A DNA stretch of 64,000 nt from positions 62,001-126,000 of the forward strand of contig NZ_NWUW01000003.1 of NCBI RefSeq assembly GCF_002746455.1. Reading direction: 5' to 3'. Below the pieces are notes generated by a model, which was given only the letters and a program-made list of their open reading frames with translations, did not search any database and was not told where the DNA came from. Position numbers and translations under genes: made by a program. Origin of the DNA: Bacillus fungorum (GTDB lineage Bacteria > Bacillota > Bacilli > Bacillales > Bacillaceae_G). Numbering within the stretch: the stretch's first letter is position 1; each line of letters starts with the position of its first letter. Below, piece after piece: positions 8,961 to 18,141 of this stretch.

Positions 8961-9029
8961 TATGAAGAAATGCAAATTTCTGCTGCTAAGGCGCGGGTAT
9001 TTAAAGCTGGAAAAGAATCAGTGAAATAA
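8961..9029 (+). pseudogene. C-terminal remnant of an HU-family DNA-binding protein
   Basis: The 22 codons before a TAA read YEEMQISAAKARVFKAGKES. This lines up with the HU C-terminus pattern GEEIQIAAGKVPAFKAGKEL. The rest of the gene is missing. It is followed directly by a terminator, as a genuine gene end would be. Confidence 0.55.
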
Positions 9030-9040
9030 TTATATATAGT

Positions 9041-9074
9041 AAAAAGGATCTGATATTCATATCAGATCCTTTTT
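9041..9074 (+). terminator. Strong terminator after the HU remnant
   Basis: AAAAAGGATCTGATA paired with TATCAGATCCTTTTT around TTCA. Confidence 0.85.
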
Positions 9075-9380
9075 CATTAGTAACACAACAGTATACTTAC
9101 TTATTGTATTTGTTTGAATTGACATGAGAAACTACTGGTTTTCCTAATACTACAACCTTTAGCTTTCAATTTCTGATAAATATTATCATAATACGCTTCA
9201 TTTTAATTTAGTATTTTTTCTGCAAGGTATACATCTAATGTCAACAAACAACTTATATTACCAACCTTATAAGCAATATCATAATCGTGAATAGTTAGGG
9301 AAAAGATAAAATAAGGTAATTAATTACATATCTTTATCCCAGGCGATTCATTGCTATCTTCTTTTTATTCAATGGGATAT

Positions 9381-9537
9381 TTTATCCCGCATTAACGGGC
9401 AGTAAGACCCCCACCTCAAAATTCAGCGGCAGCAAAGAAGTTAGGTGGGGGATCAACTGCTCGTAAAAGCCCGATTGGTTCAACTAATAATCAGTGGGGG
9501 ATGAATAAAATCCCCACTGATTAAAGTTTCACTTTAT
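9381..9537. repeat. bcr1-type repeat, full length
   Basis: 157 bases bounded by TTTAT at both ends, close to the published size of bcr1. Internal complementary runs (CCCCCACCT with AGGTGGGGG; CAGTGGGGG with CCCCACTG) would fold into a long hairpin. Confidence 0.8.
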
Positions 9538-9565
9538 TTCATGCTTTTTTGAAAGGGTGTTTTTA

Positions 9566-9945
9566 ATGGATAAAAAAGTATCTGCCATTCCTCAACCGAA
9601 AACATATGGACTGCTGGGGAATCTCCCATTAACCGATAAAGATAAACCGACCCTATCCTTTATCAAGATAGTGGAAGAGTATGGTCCAATTTTTCGAATT
9701 CAAACTTTAAGTGATACCATCATTGGCGTTTCTGGACATGAACTGGTAGCAGAAGTCTGTGACGAAACACGGTTTGATAAAAGTATAGAGGGTGCTTTAG
9801 CGAAAGTTCGCGCCTTTGCTGGAGACGGATTATTTACAAGTGAGACTTACGAGCCTAACTGGAAAAAAGCTCATAATATTTTGATGCCTACATTCAGCCA
9901 ACGGGCAATGAAAGATTACCATGCCATGATGGTCGATATCAGAAG
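9566..9945 (+). pseudogene. N-terminal fragment of a CYP102 (P450 BM3-type) gene
   Basis: The 127 residues after the ATG at 9566 (GAAAGGGTG upstream) match the front of self-sufficient fatty-acid hydroxylases of the CYP102A group. Recognisable stretches are IPQPKTYGLLGNLPL, RFDKSIEGALAKVRAFAGDG and NWKKAHNILMPTFSQRAMKD. The heme-binding Cys region and the whole reductase half (about 900 residues) are absent. Homology stops at VDI, where the frame enters MarR-type sequence. A deletion fused two genes. Confidence 0.85.
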
Positions 9946-10199
9946 CGATTGATAAAGATCAAACTACTGTCGTAAGAATGATACAGTCAATGGAGGGAAA
10001 AGGGATTGTAAAGAAGGCTTTGAATGACCAAGATAGGCGTTCACACAACCTGCTTTCAACTGAAAAAGGTGACGAGTTAAAAACAGAAATCTTGCCTATC
10101 GTGACAGGCGCTCACCATTTTGTTACGAGTAATTTGAGTGAGGAAGAGATTAAAGTATTACAATCATTATTAAACAAATTGTATGATACACGCTATTAA
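9946..10199 (+). pseudogene. C-terminal fragment of a MarR-family regulator
   Basis: In the frame running EAIDKDQTTVVRMIQSMEGK and on, the sequence gives the recognition helix and beta-wing of a MarR regulator (VKKALNDQDRRSHNLLSTEK) plus the C-terminal dimer helices. The N-terminal half is lost. An internal ATG at 9978 opens a 73-codon frame, but this would lack most of the DNA-binding domain. Confidence 0.75.
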
Positions 10200-10201
10200 T
10201 A

Positions 10202-10236
10202 TTTGTTCCTTATTGATGCTATTCATAAGGAACAAA
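10202..10236 (+). terminator. Terminator of the truncated marR gene
   Basis: TTTGTTCCTTAT pairs perfectly with ATAAGGAACAAA around an 11-base loop. Confidence 0.65.
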
Positions 10237-10295
10237 CTTTGTTTTATGTATTATATATGCTATAGCATGTAAATTATCAAATAAATAAGAAAGAT

Positions 10296-10649
10296 GTGAT
10301 TGCTATTTTAATATTAATCAATGTAGTAAAAGTTGTATTGTTTCGGTTCTTTTTAATGACAGGTACGAAAATTATATCTGGAAAAATGGCAGATGAGTTC
10401 AAGCGTTTTGGTTTACCTTCGTTTTTTAATTTCTTAACCGGATCTTTTGAGATTGTAGGAGCGATTGGAATGTTGATAGGAATTTGGATTCCAACAGTAG
10501 CTTTATTAGTAGGATTGTTGTTAGGTGGTACGATGCTTGCAGCTGTATTAACTCTTATTGTACTAGCGAGAGATCCCTTTAAGAAAGCAATACCTGCGCT
10601 TGTTTTGTTTGCCCTGAGTTTAGGAATAAGTTTGTATCATATTTTTTAA
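10296..10649 (+). CDS. DoxX-like small membrane protein
   Basis: The 117-residue product has four predicted membrane helices. GSFEIVGAIGMLIGIW in the second helix region is typical of the DoxX/YphA-type family. The start must be GTG at 10296, since the neighbouring ATG runs into a stop; the ribosome-binding site is weak (AAGAAAG). Family members are linked to redox and thiol stress, but no specific activity can be assigned. It stands alone, downstream of the marR remnant. Confidence 0.7.
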   Translation: MIAILILINVVKVVLFRFFLMTGTKIISGKMADEFKRFGLPSFFNFLTGSFEIVGAIGMLIGIWIPTVALLVGLLLGGTMLAAVLTLIVLARDPFKKAIPALVLFALSLGISLYHIF

Positions 10650-11123
10650 ACATAACCTAAATCGGTTAAACTTACTATCGTTTTGTGATTATTTTACAAA
10701 TAGGGGGATCCTCAAATTAGTGCTTGAATAATAATAGCAATACGAATTTAGATATTACTATCATTTGAATCATAATCAGTAAAAGAATGGCAAGAATTTA
10801 ATATTAAAAATTCGTGTATCGACATATAGTTCCTTTGAAAAGGATGTATGGAGTGTAACATATGAGAGTTTTTAAATTTGTAAAATTGACGTGAAAGTAC
10901 TTTAAAAAAATTGTATTGAAATAGTGACTTGTAAATGGGTACGCCCCTTACTGGGAGGTAATGGGCACAAGAAATGCAAATTTATTTGTAATTTGCTAAG
11001 TTGATTATAACACATATATACCTGTCTATACATGTTGCGAAATTTTGAACATAACTAATATTTAGTAACTAAGAGTAGTGAATTCTGTTTGAGTTATGAT
11101 TTTTTTTCAAAGGAGTGTAACAA

Positions 11124-11162
11124 AAAAAAGAAAAACACTCCCAGGAGTGCTTTTCTTTTTAA
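11124..11162 (+). terminator. Terminator hairpin
   Basis: AAAAGAAAAACACTCC paired with GGAGTGCTTTTCTTTT around CA. It is usable from either strand because both ends are A/T tracts. Confidence 0.65.
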
Positions 11163-11238
11163 TAAATATCATTTATACTGTTTTTGCTAGGAGTTAATTT
11201 TAGAATATGACCTCCTAGACTTAAATAATACTTTTTAT

Positions 11239-11277
11239 TTAATAAACCGCAAAATTGGCTGATTTTGTGGTTTATTT
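11239..11277 (-). terminator. Terminator of the secreted-protein gene
   Basis: On the minus strand AATAAACCACAAAAT pairs with ATTTTGCGGTTTATT directly after the stop codon. Confidence 0.75.
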
Positions 11278-11820
11278 TTATGGACGATAAAATTTAACAT
11301 GGCCACCATCACGATCGAACCAACCTCTAAATGCCCAGTTAATCCATCCACCATCACCTTTATTCGTGAATTCCCCATCTTCAAATACCCAAATTCCAAA
11401 AGTGATTCCATCATATACTGTTGTTCCGAAGAATTTAACACCGTTAAAACGATCATCATAGTTTTGGTTTAAATTAAAAACCATAACATTATAACGTTGA
11501 CCTGCAGAATAAAATGTTGATTCCATTACACCTTTTACAAATCCTGAACGATTAGTTTGGCTATTGATGGCATTCCTAATCAAATTAGCGATACCTAATA
11601 CATCTATACTTACATCTAAATTTGCACTAGCTTTCGCTGCATTTGGTAACTTAGACTCTACAAAATTAGTAGGTAATTCAGTAGATAAGTTACTAGGAAT
11701 ATTTGTTTTAGAAGGAGAGATCTCAGCTGCACTTGCATCTGTTGGTGTAAACGCCCCCAGTCCTCCTAAACCGATAGCTCCAGCTAAAGCAATATTCACT
11801 AATTTTTTCATTTTTTTCAT
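11278..11820 (-). CDS. Secreted protein, tentatively DUF4879/YolA-like
   Basis: The 180-residue product starts with a classical signal peptide (MKKMKKLVNIALAGAIGLGG), probably cut after ASA near residue 31. The mature part begins with a low-complexity Ser/Pro/Asn stretch. It then forms a compact domain rich in Trp, Gly and aromatic residues, ending in GGWINWAFRGWFDRDGGHVK. That ending recalls small secreted 'stress proteins' and DUF4879 members of the B. cereus group, but I give the family only tentatively. AAAGGAGG lies seven bases before the first ATG. It is a monocistronic gene with its own terminator. Confidence 0.65.
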   Translation of the reverse strand: MKKMKKLVNIALAGAIGLGGLGAFTPTDASAAEISPSKTNIPSNLSTELPTNFVESKLPNAAKASANLDVSIDVLGIANLIRNAINSQTNRSGFVKGVMESTFYSAGQRYNVMVFNLNQNYDDRFNGVKFFGTTVYDGITFGIWVFEDGEFTNKGDGGWINWAFRGWFDRDGGHVKFYRP

Positions 11821-12965
11821 AAAAAAACCTCCTTTAAATTTTTATAAGGTATTAACCCTTACACCTCAAAGTATATATTTCTTATACATAAGAGGCAAAT
11901 GATTTAATTGAAAAAATATTAAAGTTTTAACAATCAAAAATTTATAAACATACAAATAATATCAATTTACATGCAAAATTAGGATTTAATTTAAGGTAAA
12001 TATACATTTAAAAGAATAAAAAACCATTAACTGAATTTTTTGTAAATAAATGAAAAACTTTTACTTATTTTATTACCCTAGGTTCTGCTGCAAATATATG
12101 AAGACCATAGATGATAGTAGATTTGTTGTTTTATAAACATATTTGATTAAAAGATAATTTATTAACGTTGATTTATGTTAATCGTTTACTTTTTTCTTTT
12201 TAACATTGGTTCGTTGTTTCCTGTGTTTATAAACTTGAGTTGTTGTGACTCTATATATCGAAATTCACAAGGATAATTCTTGTTGTAATATATAGGAATC
12301 TTGAAGTTTATAAGTATCGCCTGGCTTTATCTAATGCATAATATCTTTACGGTTAAGTAAAGCATATAAAAATTATTTTTTACTGTCCCATCCCGAAAGA
12401 ATTCTGGGGATTCATTTTTTTACGTATGCAACATTATTGCATTTCATATCATGTACCGGACAACTAACCGAAACTATTAAAAACAAAAAGAACTTGTAGG
12501 AATCACTACAAGTTCTTTTTGGGTTAAGCGAATACACAGGACACATAAATTATTTCATTATTCATAACGGCTTGATTACATTATATAACAAATAATAACA
12601 TGCAAAGTCTTAACGTTTGAAAATTATGTTAATTAAGAGGTGAAGGTCTGCCTTTTCTCTAAAAATCCCATTTATTGATTTTATATAAAACGCTTTAAAT
12701 TAAAGTTGGTACCATAATAAATTAGATAAAATATAAATATAGTTAAATAAAGAAGAATGTAGGATTCTTACAGAAAGATATTTATTTTTATTGGTTTATA
12801 ATTTATACAAATAAAATGTACATATAAATGTGTATAAATATAAAATATTAAATCCGACCTATCTATCTCTATTTGTGTTTGTTGGTTTTGTTAAACCTTA
12901 TCTTTCCTTCAAAACAAACAAGACGCCACCCAGATCACGCAGCGCCTACGATAATTACTATTGGT
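11821..12965. other. 1.1-kb A/T-rich gap without a supported gene
   Basis: Apart from one strong hairpin at 12485-12521 I see no feature. A 46-codon minus-strand open stretch ending near 12186 lacks a start codon. The section 12600-12880 is extremely A/T-rich. Confidence 0.4.
12485..12521. terminator. Orphan bidirectional terminator
   Basis: AAAAAGAACTTGTAG paired with CTACAAGTTCTTTTT around GAATCA, with no adjacent intact gene. Confidence 0.65.
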
Positions 12966-13190
12966 TTAGTCATTAACAAATATATCCGGCCCCTTCTTCA
13001 CCATATACGAGAAACCTGAAATAAATACCACACTAAATATAATAATAGAAGACCACATATTAAAATGATATTCTTTACCTGCAACTAAATTATAAACGTT
13101 ATGAACCAAGAAATTAGCACCTATAATAATTCCACCTAACATTGAACTAATTAAAACGCTCATTAAATAAAACTTGAGTTTCTTAAACAT
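12966..13190 (-). CDS. Small membrane protein, unknown function
   Basis: The 74-residue product has two hydrophobic segments (about residues 7-27 and 46-62) separated by a short polar loop, and a basic N-terminus. GGGGGAGAGAG precedes the ATG. No family is recognised. It stands alone in a gene-poor stretch, and no nearby gene suggests a role. Confidence 0.55.
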   Translation of the reverse strand: MFKKLKFYLMSVLISSMLGGIIIGANFLVHNVYNLVAGKEYHFNMWSSIIIFSVVFISGFSYMVKKGPDIFVND

Positions 13191-13539
13191 ATTCTCTCTC
13201 CCCCTTTTCTAATATAAACTTTATTTAAATCTTTTTAGAAAATTATACCATTAAATTTTCAGATATTATTAAATCTATAGTTAAATTAAGGTTATTTTAA
13301 GGAGCGTTGTAACCGAATGTCCATTTAGTTAAAATTCACGTTTAATGTGTAATTTTTATGCAACAAAGAAAAAAGCACCTAATTTTATAGGTACTTTATT
13401 GTATCTGATTAATTGTGTATCTAGTTGCAATTGCTATTGCTCCTAAAAGTAATTAATCAACTATATTTGTTTTTCAAGCGCTTAATCTAATATATTGGAT
13501 TTTACATCTAAATACGCTGATAGTGTGTATAAAACACTA

Positions 13540-13713
13540 TCAAACTTTATTATAAAACGATTCTTTATAGGCATGCACCTTTTTACACTCACCAAGATTT
13601 ACAACATGACGAGAACCTTTATCCATGACTGTTATTCTGTATTTATTGAGGTTAGTTTTTTTAAATAGTCTATTAAGAGATACAGCCGAGATATAATAAG
13701 GATTATGAAGCAT
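13540..13713 (-). CDS. Possible short protein or recombinase remnant
   Basis: A 57-codon frame reads MLHNPYYISAVSLNRLF, then KYRITVMDKGSRHVVNLGEC, and ends in YKESFYNKV. LHNPYYI resembles a motif of large serine recombinases, but the rest does not follow that family. There is no good ribosome-binding site. It may be debris. Confidence 0.25.
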   Translation of the reverse strand: MLHNPYYISAVSLNRLFKKTNLNKYRITVMDKGSRHVVNLGECKKVHAYKESFYNKV

Positions 13714-13725
13714 TGTATTTAAAGT

Positions 13726-13764
13726 AACCTTAGTTCAGGTATTCGCTGAGCTAAGGTTTTTTTA
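13726..13764 (+). terminator. Long hairpin with T-run upstream of the sigma factor
   Basis: AACCTTAGTTCAG pairs with CTGAGCTAAGGTT (one G-U) around GTATTCG, followed by seven T. It would isolate the sigma operon from upstream transcription. Confidence 0.7.
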
Positions 13765-13852
13765 TTTAAAATTTCTTGCAACTATTTTAAGGCGTATATA
13801 GTCTAATAGTTATATAAAAAATGAATGGTAGATTTCTAAGGAGGAATTAAAA

Positions 13853-14395
13853 ATGGAACTGCTCATAAAGCGGGCTCAAAAAGGTGATGAGGAAGCCTTT
13901 ATTGCGGCAATTGATACATTAATGCCACAAATGTATAAAGTGGCAAAAGCACGCTTGAAAAATGAAGAAGATATAGGAGATGCAATTCAGGAAACGATTT
14001 TATCTGCTTTTACAAATTTAAAAAAGGTAAAAGAACCAGGGTATTTTAAGACATGGATTACAAAAATATTAATGAATAAATGTAATGATATAGTACGAAA
14101 AAATAAGGTTTTATATGTGGATGATTATGGGAAAGTGCAGGGAGATCAAATCGTAAAAGACAATATTGAACAAGAGCTTGAATTTGACAATATGCTTAGT
14201 TATTTAGGTGTGGAGTATCGTTTAGTAATCGTACTCTATTATGTAAATAAATTTAAAACAAAAGAAATTGCAGAGATTTTAAATGAAAAAGAAGGAACGA
14301 TTAAATCAAGACTACATAGAGCAAGGCAACAGTTAAAAGAACAATATTTAAAAGAAGACTGGGAGAATGTAAATAATGGGGGGAATTTAAAATGA
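13853..14395 (+). CDS. ECF-type sigma factor
   Basis: The 180-residue protein has sigma region 2 (residues about 8-75, with DIGDAIQETILSAFTNLKKV and FKTWITKILMNKCND) and region 4 (about 115-170, with EIAEILNEKEGTIKSRLHRA as helix-turn-helix). Length and lack of regions 1 and 3 fit the extracytoplasmic-function group. It directs RNA polymerase to a small set of stress promoters. GGAGG sits 7-8 bases before the ATG. The stop overlaps the next gene's start (ATGA), so the partner is co-translated and is the likely regulator. The signal sensed is unknown. Confidence 0.9.
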   Translation: MELLIKRAQKGDEEAFIAAIDTLMPQMYKVAKARLKNEEDIGDAIQETILSAFTNLKKVKEPGYFKTWITKILMNKCNDIVRKNKVLYVDDYGKVQGDQIVKDNIEQELEFDNMLSYLGVEYRLVIVLYYVNKFKTKEIAEILNEKEGTIKSRLHRARQQLKEQYLKEDWENVNNGGNLK

Positions 14396-15570
14396 ATGAA
14401 CAATTCGAGCATAAATTAGAAGAAGCATTAAATGATGCTGTAACAATTCCTACTAGTGTTTTGAAGAAAAAAGAACTTGCTTTTGAAGAAATTAGAAAAA
14501 GTAAGAAACAAAAACAAACATCTTCTCATAAAAAAATAATTGCAGCGATGATAGCAGGGTTAACGATTGTTGGAGCAAGTGTCGGAGTTGGCGTGTATGG
14601 TGATTCAGCATTAGCTGTAGTAAAGAAATACTTCTTTACGAAAGATCAGGGAGTTCAAAAAGCGGCAGATAATGGATATATACAAAAAGTAGATGAGAAT
14701 AATGTGATGAAGGATAATGGTGTTACAATTCAAATTAAAAATGTACTGTATGATAAATCTAAAATAGCAGTTTCTTTACAATTGAAATTTGAAGATAAAA
14801 GTCTAATAAGTAAAGTGACAGATATAAGAATGAAGTACGATTTAACGGATGATAAAGGACGATATATAGAGAAGGCAAAACACACAGAAGGATTAACAAA
14901 TGAAAATAATAAGATTTTAGCAGGTAGCGAATGGAGTATTCAAGCAGGTGAAGAAGAGGGAGAAATAACTTATAATTTAATATTCCATCCTATGAATTCA
15001 ATTGATAACATTGATAGTCTAAACTTTAATATTAGTTCTATATCTTTGTTTGCGCCATTAGAAAATAAAGATGTTTCTTACAGGACAGAAGCAGAATCTC
15101 AATCAAATACTGTAAAAGAAGATATAGAAGTTTGGCATCAGAATGGTATGCAACTTAATAAGGAAATTCAAGGGAAGTGGCAAGGGGGAATAAAATTAGA
15201 CTCGAAGTTTAAAGAAAATCAAGAGATTCATTTTGTTCCTAAACAACAACCTGAGTCTGTAAAAATAGTGTCTGCAGAAGTATTACCAACAGGGACGAAT
15301 ATCACATTTGAACGTGATTCTTCTGGAGATGATGAAGAAATAAAACGTCAGATAAAAACAATTGATAGTGTAATTCTTATGGATGAAAAAGGGAAAACAT
15401 ATAAGTCAACGTTGAAGGGGTACTCAAGTGCTGGGGATAATAGGAAAACAATTAAAGTGAAAACGTTTGATGTTACTACTTTTGATAATGTGAATCATTT
15501 TAAAGTGTTATTAAAAGATGTTGATGGAAAAGATATTGTAATCGATTTAGCTCGTGAAGAGAAAAAATAA
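14392..15570 (+). CDS. Membrane anti-sigma factor with DUF4179-like domain
   Basis: The 392-residue protein has a cytoplasmic N-terminal segment of about 48 residues that would bind the sigma factor. One membrane helix follows (KIIAAMIAGLTIVGASVGVG), then a large extracellular part with the DUF4179 pattern (MKDNGVTIQIKNVLYDKSKI and following beta strands). This layout is known for anti-sigma partners of Bacillus ECF factors. The gene overlaps the sigma gene by four bases. The outside domain is probably the sensor or the target of regulated proteolysis. Confidence 0.8.
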   Translation: MNEQFEHKLEEALNDAVTIPTSVLKKKELAFEEIRKSKKQKQTSSHKKIIAAMIAGLTIVGASVGVGVYGDSALAVVKKYFFTKDQGVQKAADNGYIQKVDENNVMKDNGVTIQIKNVLYDKSKIAVSLQLKFEDKSLISKVTDIRMKYDLTDDKGRYIEKAKHTEGLTNENNKILAGSEWSIQAGEEEGEITYNLIFHPMNSIDNIDSLNFNISSISLFAPLENKDVSYRTEAESQSNTVKEDIEVWHQNGMQLNKEIQGKWQGGIKLDSKFKENQEIHFVPKQQPESVKIVSAEVLPTGTNITFERDSSGDDEEIKRQIKTIDSVILMDEKGKTYKSTLKGYSSAGDNRKTIKVKTFDVTTFDNVNHFKVLLKDVDGKDIVIDLAREEKK

Positions 15571-15580
15571 AGTATATGAT

Positions 15581-15621
15581 AAAAAACGCAAACTTCTAAT
15601 CAAAAGAGGCTTGCGTTTTTT
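15581..15621 (+). terminator. Terminator of the sigma/anti-sigma operon
   Basis: AAAAAACGCAA pairs with TTGCGTTTTTT with extra pairing inside (ACTTCT/AGAGG). Confidence 0.75.
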
Positions 15622-15676
15622 AACTAACTTTTTTCCACTTTTCCTCATTAACCAATAGAAAGAAGACCGTTTTCTC

Positions 15677-15725
15677 GTTTTGGGGTGTTATAGAATGCTT
15701 AAGTTGATGGATGTGACTCTACCCC
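15677..15725. repeat. Solo IS231-type end
   Basis: GGGGTGTTATAGAATGCTTA continues into AGTTGATGGATGTG, then ACTCTACCCC. The same block occurs near 34233, 37301 and 56763 and matches the right-end pattern of IS231 relatives. Confidence 0.45.
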
Positions 15726-15842
15726 AATTATAAAGTTTAAACGTTTTTATCATGTTTATTATATATTTCTTTAAATGTTGACAAAAATGTGTATAAAAAA
15801 TATAAGTTTTTTTGTCTTGTTAACTTTTCAGAATAATCTATA

Positions 15843-15892
15843 TTGACAAATAAACATTTGCAATATAGAATTGTTTTTGTTCACCGGTGAAC
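15843..15892 (+). promoter_or_regulatory. yvmC promoter with MarR operator
   Basis: TTGACA (15843-15848), 17-base spacer, TAGAAT (15866-15871). Seven bases later is the perfect palindrome GTTCACCGGTGAAC (15879-15892), a variant of the GTTTACYRGTAAAC sites near the two marR genes. A repressor bound here would cover the transcription start. Confidence 0.8.
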
Positions 15893-15914
15893 ATTATGTA
15901 AAGATTTTGTTTGA

Positions 15915-15943
15915 GATTCATATTTATTAATTTAATATGAATC
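15915..15943 (+). promoter_or_regulatory. Hairpin in the yvmC 5' leader
   Basis: GATTCATATT pairs perfectly with AATATGAATC in the roughly 165-base untranslated leader. There is no T-run, so it may stabilise the message; its role is unknown. Confidence 0.4.
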
Positions 15944-16042
15944 AGGTTATTCTATCTCTTGTTTATATAGTTTGATAGATTACCGTTTATTTAAAATTAA
16001 TAAAACTAATTATATTAATAAAAAAATTAAAGGGATGATTGT

Positions 16043-16762
16043 ATGACACATTCTATAGCGGTAAGAAATGTTCAAAAGTTTATTTCTCACCCCTTATCTA
16101 CTAATTGTGCTGAAATATTTAAACGTAGTAACCATGCATTAATAGGTATAAGTCCGTTTAATAGTAGATTTTCAGATGATTATATTAATAGGCTCATTAA
16201 ATGGGCGTTACACACATTTGATGATGTTAGTGTTTTATTAGCTGGAAAAGAAGCTGCAAATTTACTTGAAGCTTTAGGAACACCAAAAGGTAAGGCGGAA
16301 AGAAAAGTACGAAAAGAAGTATCACGAAATAGAAGGTCAGCTGAAAAAGCACTTAAAGAACATGGCGGTAACTTAAATGCTATTCATACTTTTTCTGATT
16401 TCAATGATAATTATGCATATAACAGCATGAGAGCAGAGGCAGAACATATCTTTGAAAATGAAACTTATTTTCGAAATGCTTGTTTAGAAATGTCACATGC
16501 AGCCATTCTTGGAAGAGCAAGAGGTACTAACATAGATATTGGTCAAATTTCAAATGATATGCTAAATATTGCTGTAGAATATGTCATTGCAGAACTTCCA
16601 TTTTTCATTGGTGGTGCTGAAATTTTGGGAATTCAAGAAACTGTGCTTATTTATCATAAACCATGGGAACTTGGTGAACAAATAGTTAGAAATGACTTTT
16701 CTATCAAAATGAAACCAAATCAAGGATATTTAATGGTTCAAGAAACGGAAGATATATTTTAA
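16043..16762 (+). CDS. yvmC: Cyclodipeptide synthase, cyclo(Leu-Leu)-forming
   Basis: The 239-residue enzyme matches the YvmC-type cyclodipeptide synthases across its length. The active-site Ser is Ser37 in [10 protein letters not shown]; the family's Tyr and Glu are Tyr180 and Glu184 in [11 protein letters not shown]. The stretch [20 protein letters not shown] also fits. It takes leucine from two charged leucyl-tRNAs and releases cyclo(L-Leu-L-Leu), the precursor of pulcherriminic acid. AAGGGATG lies seven bases before the ATG. The P450 gene follows after 34 bases without a terminator or promoter, so they form one operon under the operator at 15879. Confidence 0.93.
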   Translation: MTHSIAVRNVQKFISHPLSTNCAEIFKRSNHALIGISPFNSRFSDDYINRLIKWALHTFDDVSVLLAGKEAANLLEALGTPKGKAERKVRKEVSRNRRSAEKALKEHGGNLNAIHTFSDFNDNYAYNSMRAEAEHIFENETYFRNACLEMSHAAILGRARGTNIDIGQISNDMLNIAVEYVIAELPFFIGGAEILGIQETVLIYHKPWELGEQIVRNDFSIKMKPNQGYLMVQETEDIF

Positions 16763-16796
16763 CAAATATTAAGTATCCAATAAAGGGGGAAGTAAT

Positions 16797-18017
16797 ATGT
16801 CAAATACAGTGCAAACGGTAAATATATTAGCAGAAAAATTTCAAGAAGATCCATACAAGTATTTTTCGTACCTACGCGAGAATGACCCAGTGCATTATGA
16901 ACCTGAGATTGATAGTTATTTTATTAGTAGATATCAAGATGTCCGCAATATATTAAATGATACTGATACATTTACAACGCAATCATTAGCTGAGCGTGCT
17001 GAACCAGTAATGCGTGGGCCAGTATTAGCACAAATGCGTGGGAAAGAACATGTAGCTAAAAGAAAAATTGTTTTAAGAAGTTTTATGGGAGATGCTTTAC
17101 AAAAATTAATGCCCTTAATTAAACAGAATGCAGAAGATTTACTATCTCCACACCTTTCAAATGGAAAGATAGATTTAATTAATGATTTTGGCAGAACATT
17201 TGCTGTTTATGTAACAATGGATATGATTGGATTAGATAAGAAAGATCATAAGAAGATAGGTGAATGGCATAGCGGTGTAGCTGAATTTATTACCAGTATA
17301 AATCAACCACTGGAGGCAAGAAAACATTCTCTCTGGTGTAGTGAACAGTTAGCTAATTATTTAGAACCGATTATTAAAGAGCGGCGGTTAAACCCGCAGG
17401 AAGATTTAATTTCTAAATTATGCAGTGCTAAATATGAAGGCATAGCTATGACTGATACTGATATTCTAGCATTAATTTTAAATATATTATTAGCTGCAAC
17501 TGAACCTGGTGATAAAACTCTTGCTTTATTAATCTATAATTTAATTAACCAACCGAAACAATTTCAAGATGTATTAAATGATCGTTCATTAGTACCATTG
17601 GCTATTGCTGAAACTTTACGTTATAATCCACCAGTACAATTGATTCCTCGTCAATTAGCAAAAGACACAGAAATAAATGGTACCCAATTATCAAAAGGAA
17701 CTACCGTATTTTGTATGATTGGTGCGGCGAACCGAGACCCTAACGCATTTGAAAAACCTGATGAATTCAACATTTATCGTCCGGATCTTGACATTAAAAA
17801 GGCATTTAGTGGTGCTGCAAGACATCTTGCATTTGGATCAGGTATTCATAATTGCGTAGGGGCAGCGTTTGCAAAATCAGAAATTGAAATAGTTGTAAAT
17901 GTAGTCTTAGATAATATGAAAAGCATTAAATTGGAAGAAGATTTTCAATATGTTGAAAAAGGACTCTATACGCGTGGACCTATTTCTATGCCTATTCTTT
18001 TTGATAAGTTAGTTTAA
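16797..18017 (+). CDS. cypX: Cytochrome P450 CypX, pulcherriminic acid-forming oxidase
   Basis: The 406-residue soluble P450 has the K-helix ExxR at Glu272-Arg275 (ETLRYNPPV) and the heme loop LAFGSGIHNCVGAAFA with Cys353 as the iron ligand. The I-helix reads AATEPGDKT, so the usual Ala-Gly-Asp/Glu-Thr pattern is altered, as in CypX itself. It oxidises cyclo(Leu-Leu) to pulcherriminic acid, which chelates Fe(III) as red pulcherrimin. AAAGGGGGAAG precedes the ATG. A strong terminator follows. Redox partners are not encoded nearby. Confidence 0.92.
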   Translation: MSNTVQTVNILAEKFQEDPYKYFSYLRENDPVHYEPEIDSYFISRYQDVRNILNDTDTFTTQSLAERAEPVMRGPVLAQMRGKEHVAKRKIVLRSFMGDALQKLMPLIKQNAEDLLSPHLSNGKIDLINDFGRTFAVYVTMDMIGLDKKDHKKIGEWHSGVAEFITSINQPLEARKHSLWCSEQLANYLEPIIKERRLNPQEDLISKLCSAKYEGIAMTDTDILALILNILLAATEPGDKTLALLIYNLINQPKQFQDVLNDRSLVPLAIAETLRYNPPVQLIPRQLAKDTEINGTQLSKGTTVFCMIGAANRDPNAFEKPDEFNIYRPDLDIKKAFSGAARHLAFGSGIHNCVGAAFAKSEIEIVVNVVLDNMKSIKLEEDFQYVEKGLYTRGPISMPILFDKLV

Positions 18018-18058
18018 AAATCATTGCTAATTTGATTTTTAATAAAATCTGATTTTTG

Positions 18059-18086
18059 CTAAGGGGCTAAAAGCCCCTTAGTTTTT
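18059..18086. terminator. Terminator between cypX and the convergent marR
   Basis: CTAAGGGGCT pairs perfectly with AGCCCCTTAG around AAA, with TTTTT on the plus side and an A-rich flank that could serve the minus-strand gene. Confidence 0.85.
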
Positions 18087-18141
18087 CTGTTTTTATAGAA
18101 AATTTAAATATATATACTTTTAAAGCTGAAATAACAAAACA

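Larger units (their letters stand above)
10650..11277. other. Gap between convergent genes
   Basis: No gene found. Contains a weak inverted repeat around 10944-10968 and two terminators near its right end. The rest is A/T-rich and featureless to my reading. Confidence 0.4.
13191..13852. other. Gap before the sigma-factor operon
   Basis: Contains a terminator-like hairpin near 13370-13396 (AAAGCACCTA / TAGGTACTTT), the possible short minus-strand gene at 13540-13713, and a long hairpin at 13726-13764. AAGGAGG at about 13839 belongs to the sigma-factor gene. Confidence 0.4.

Noticed and set aside
13790-13825. ECF-type autoregulatory promoter before the sigma gene
   Set aside because: TTGCAAC and CGTATA-like elements occur, but their spacing (about 10 bases) is too short for an ECF promoter.
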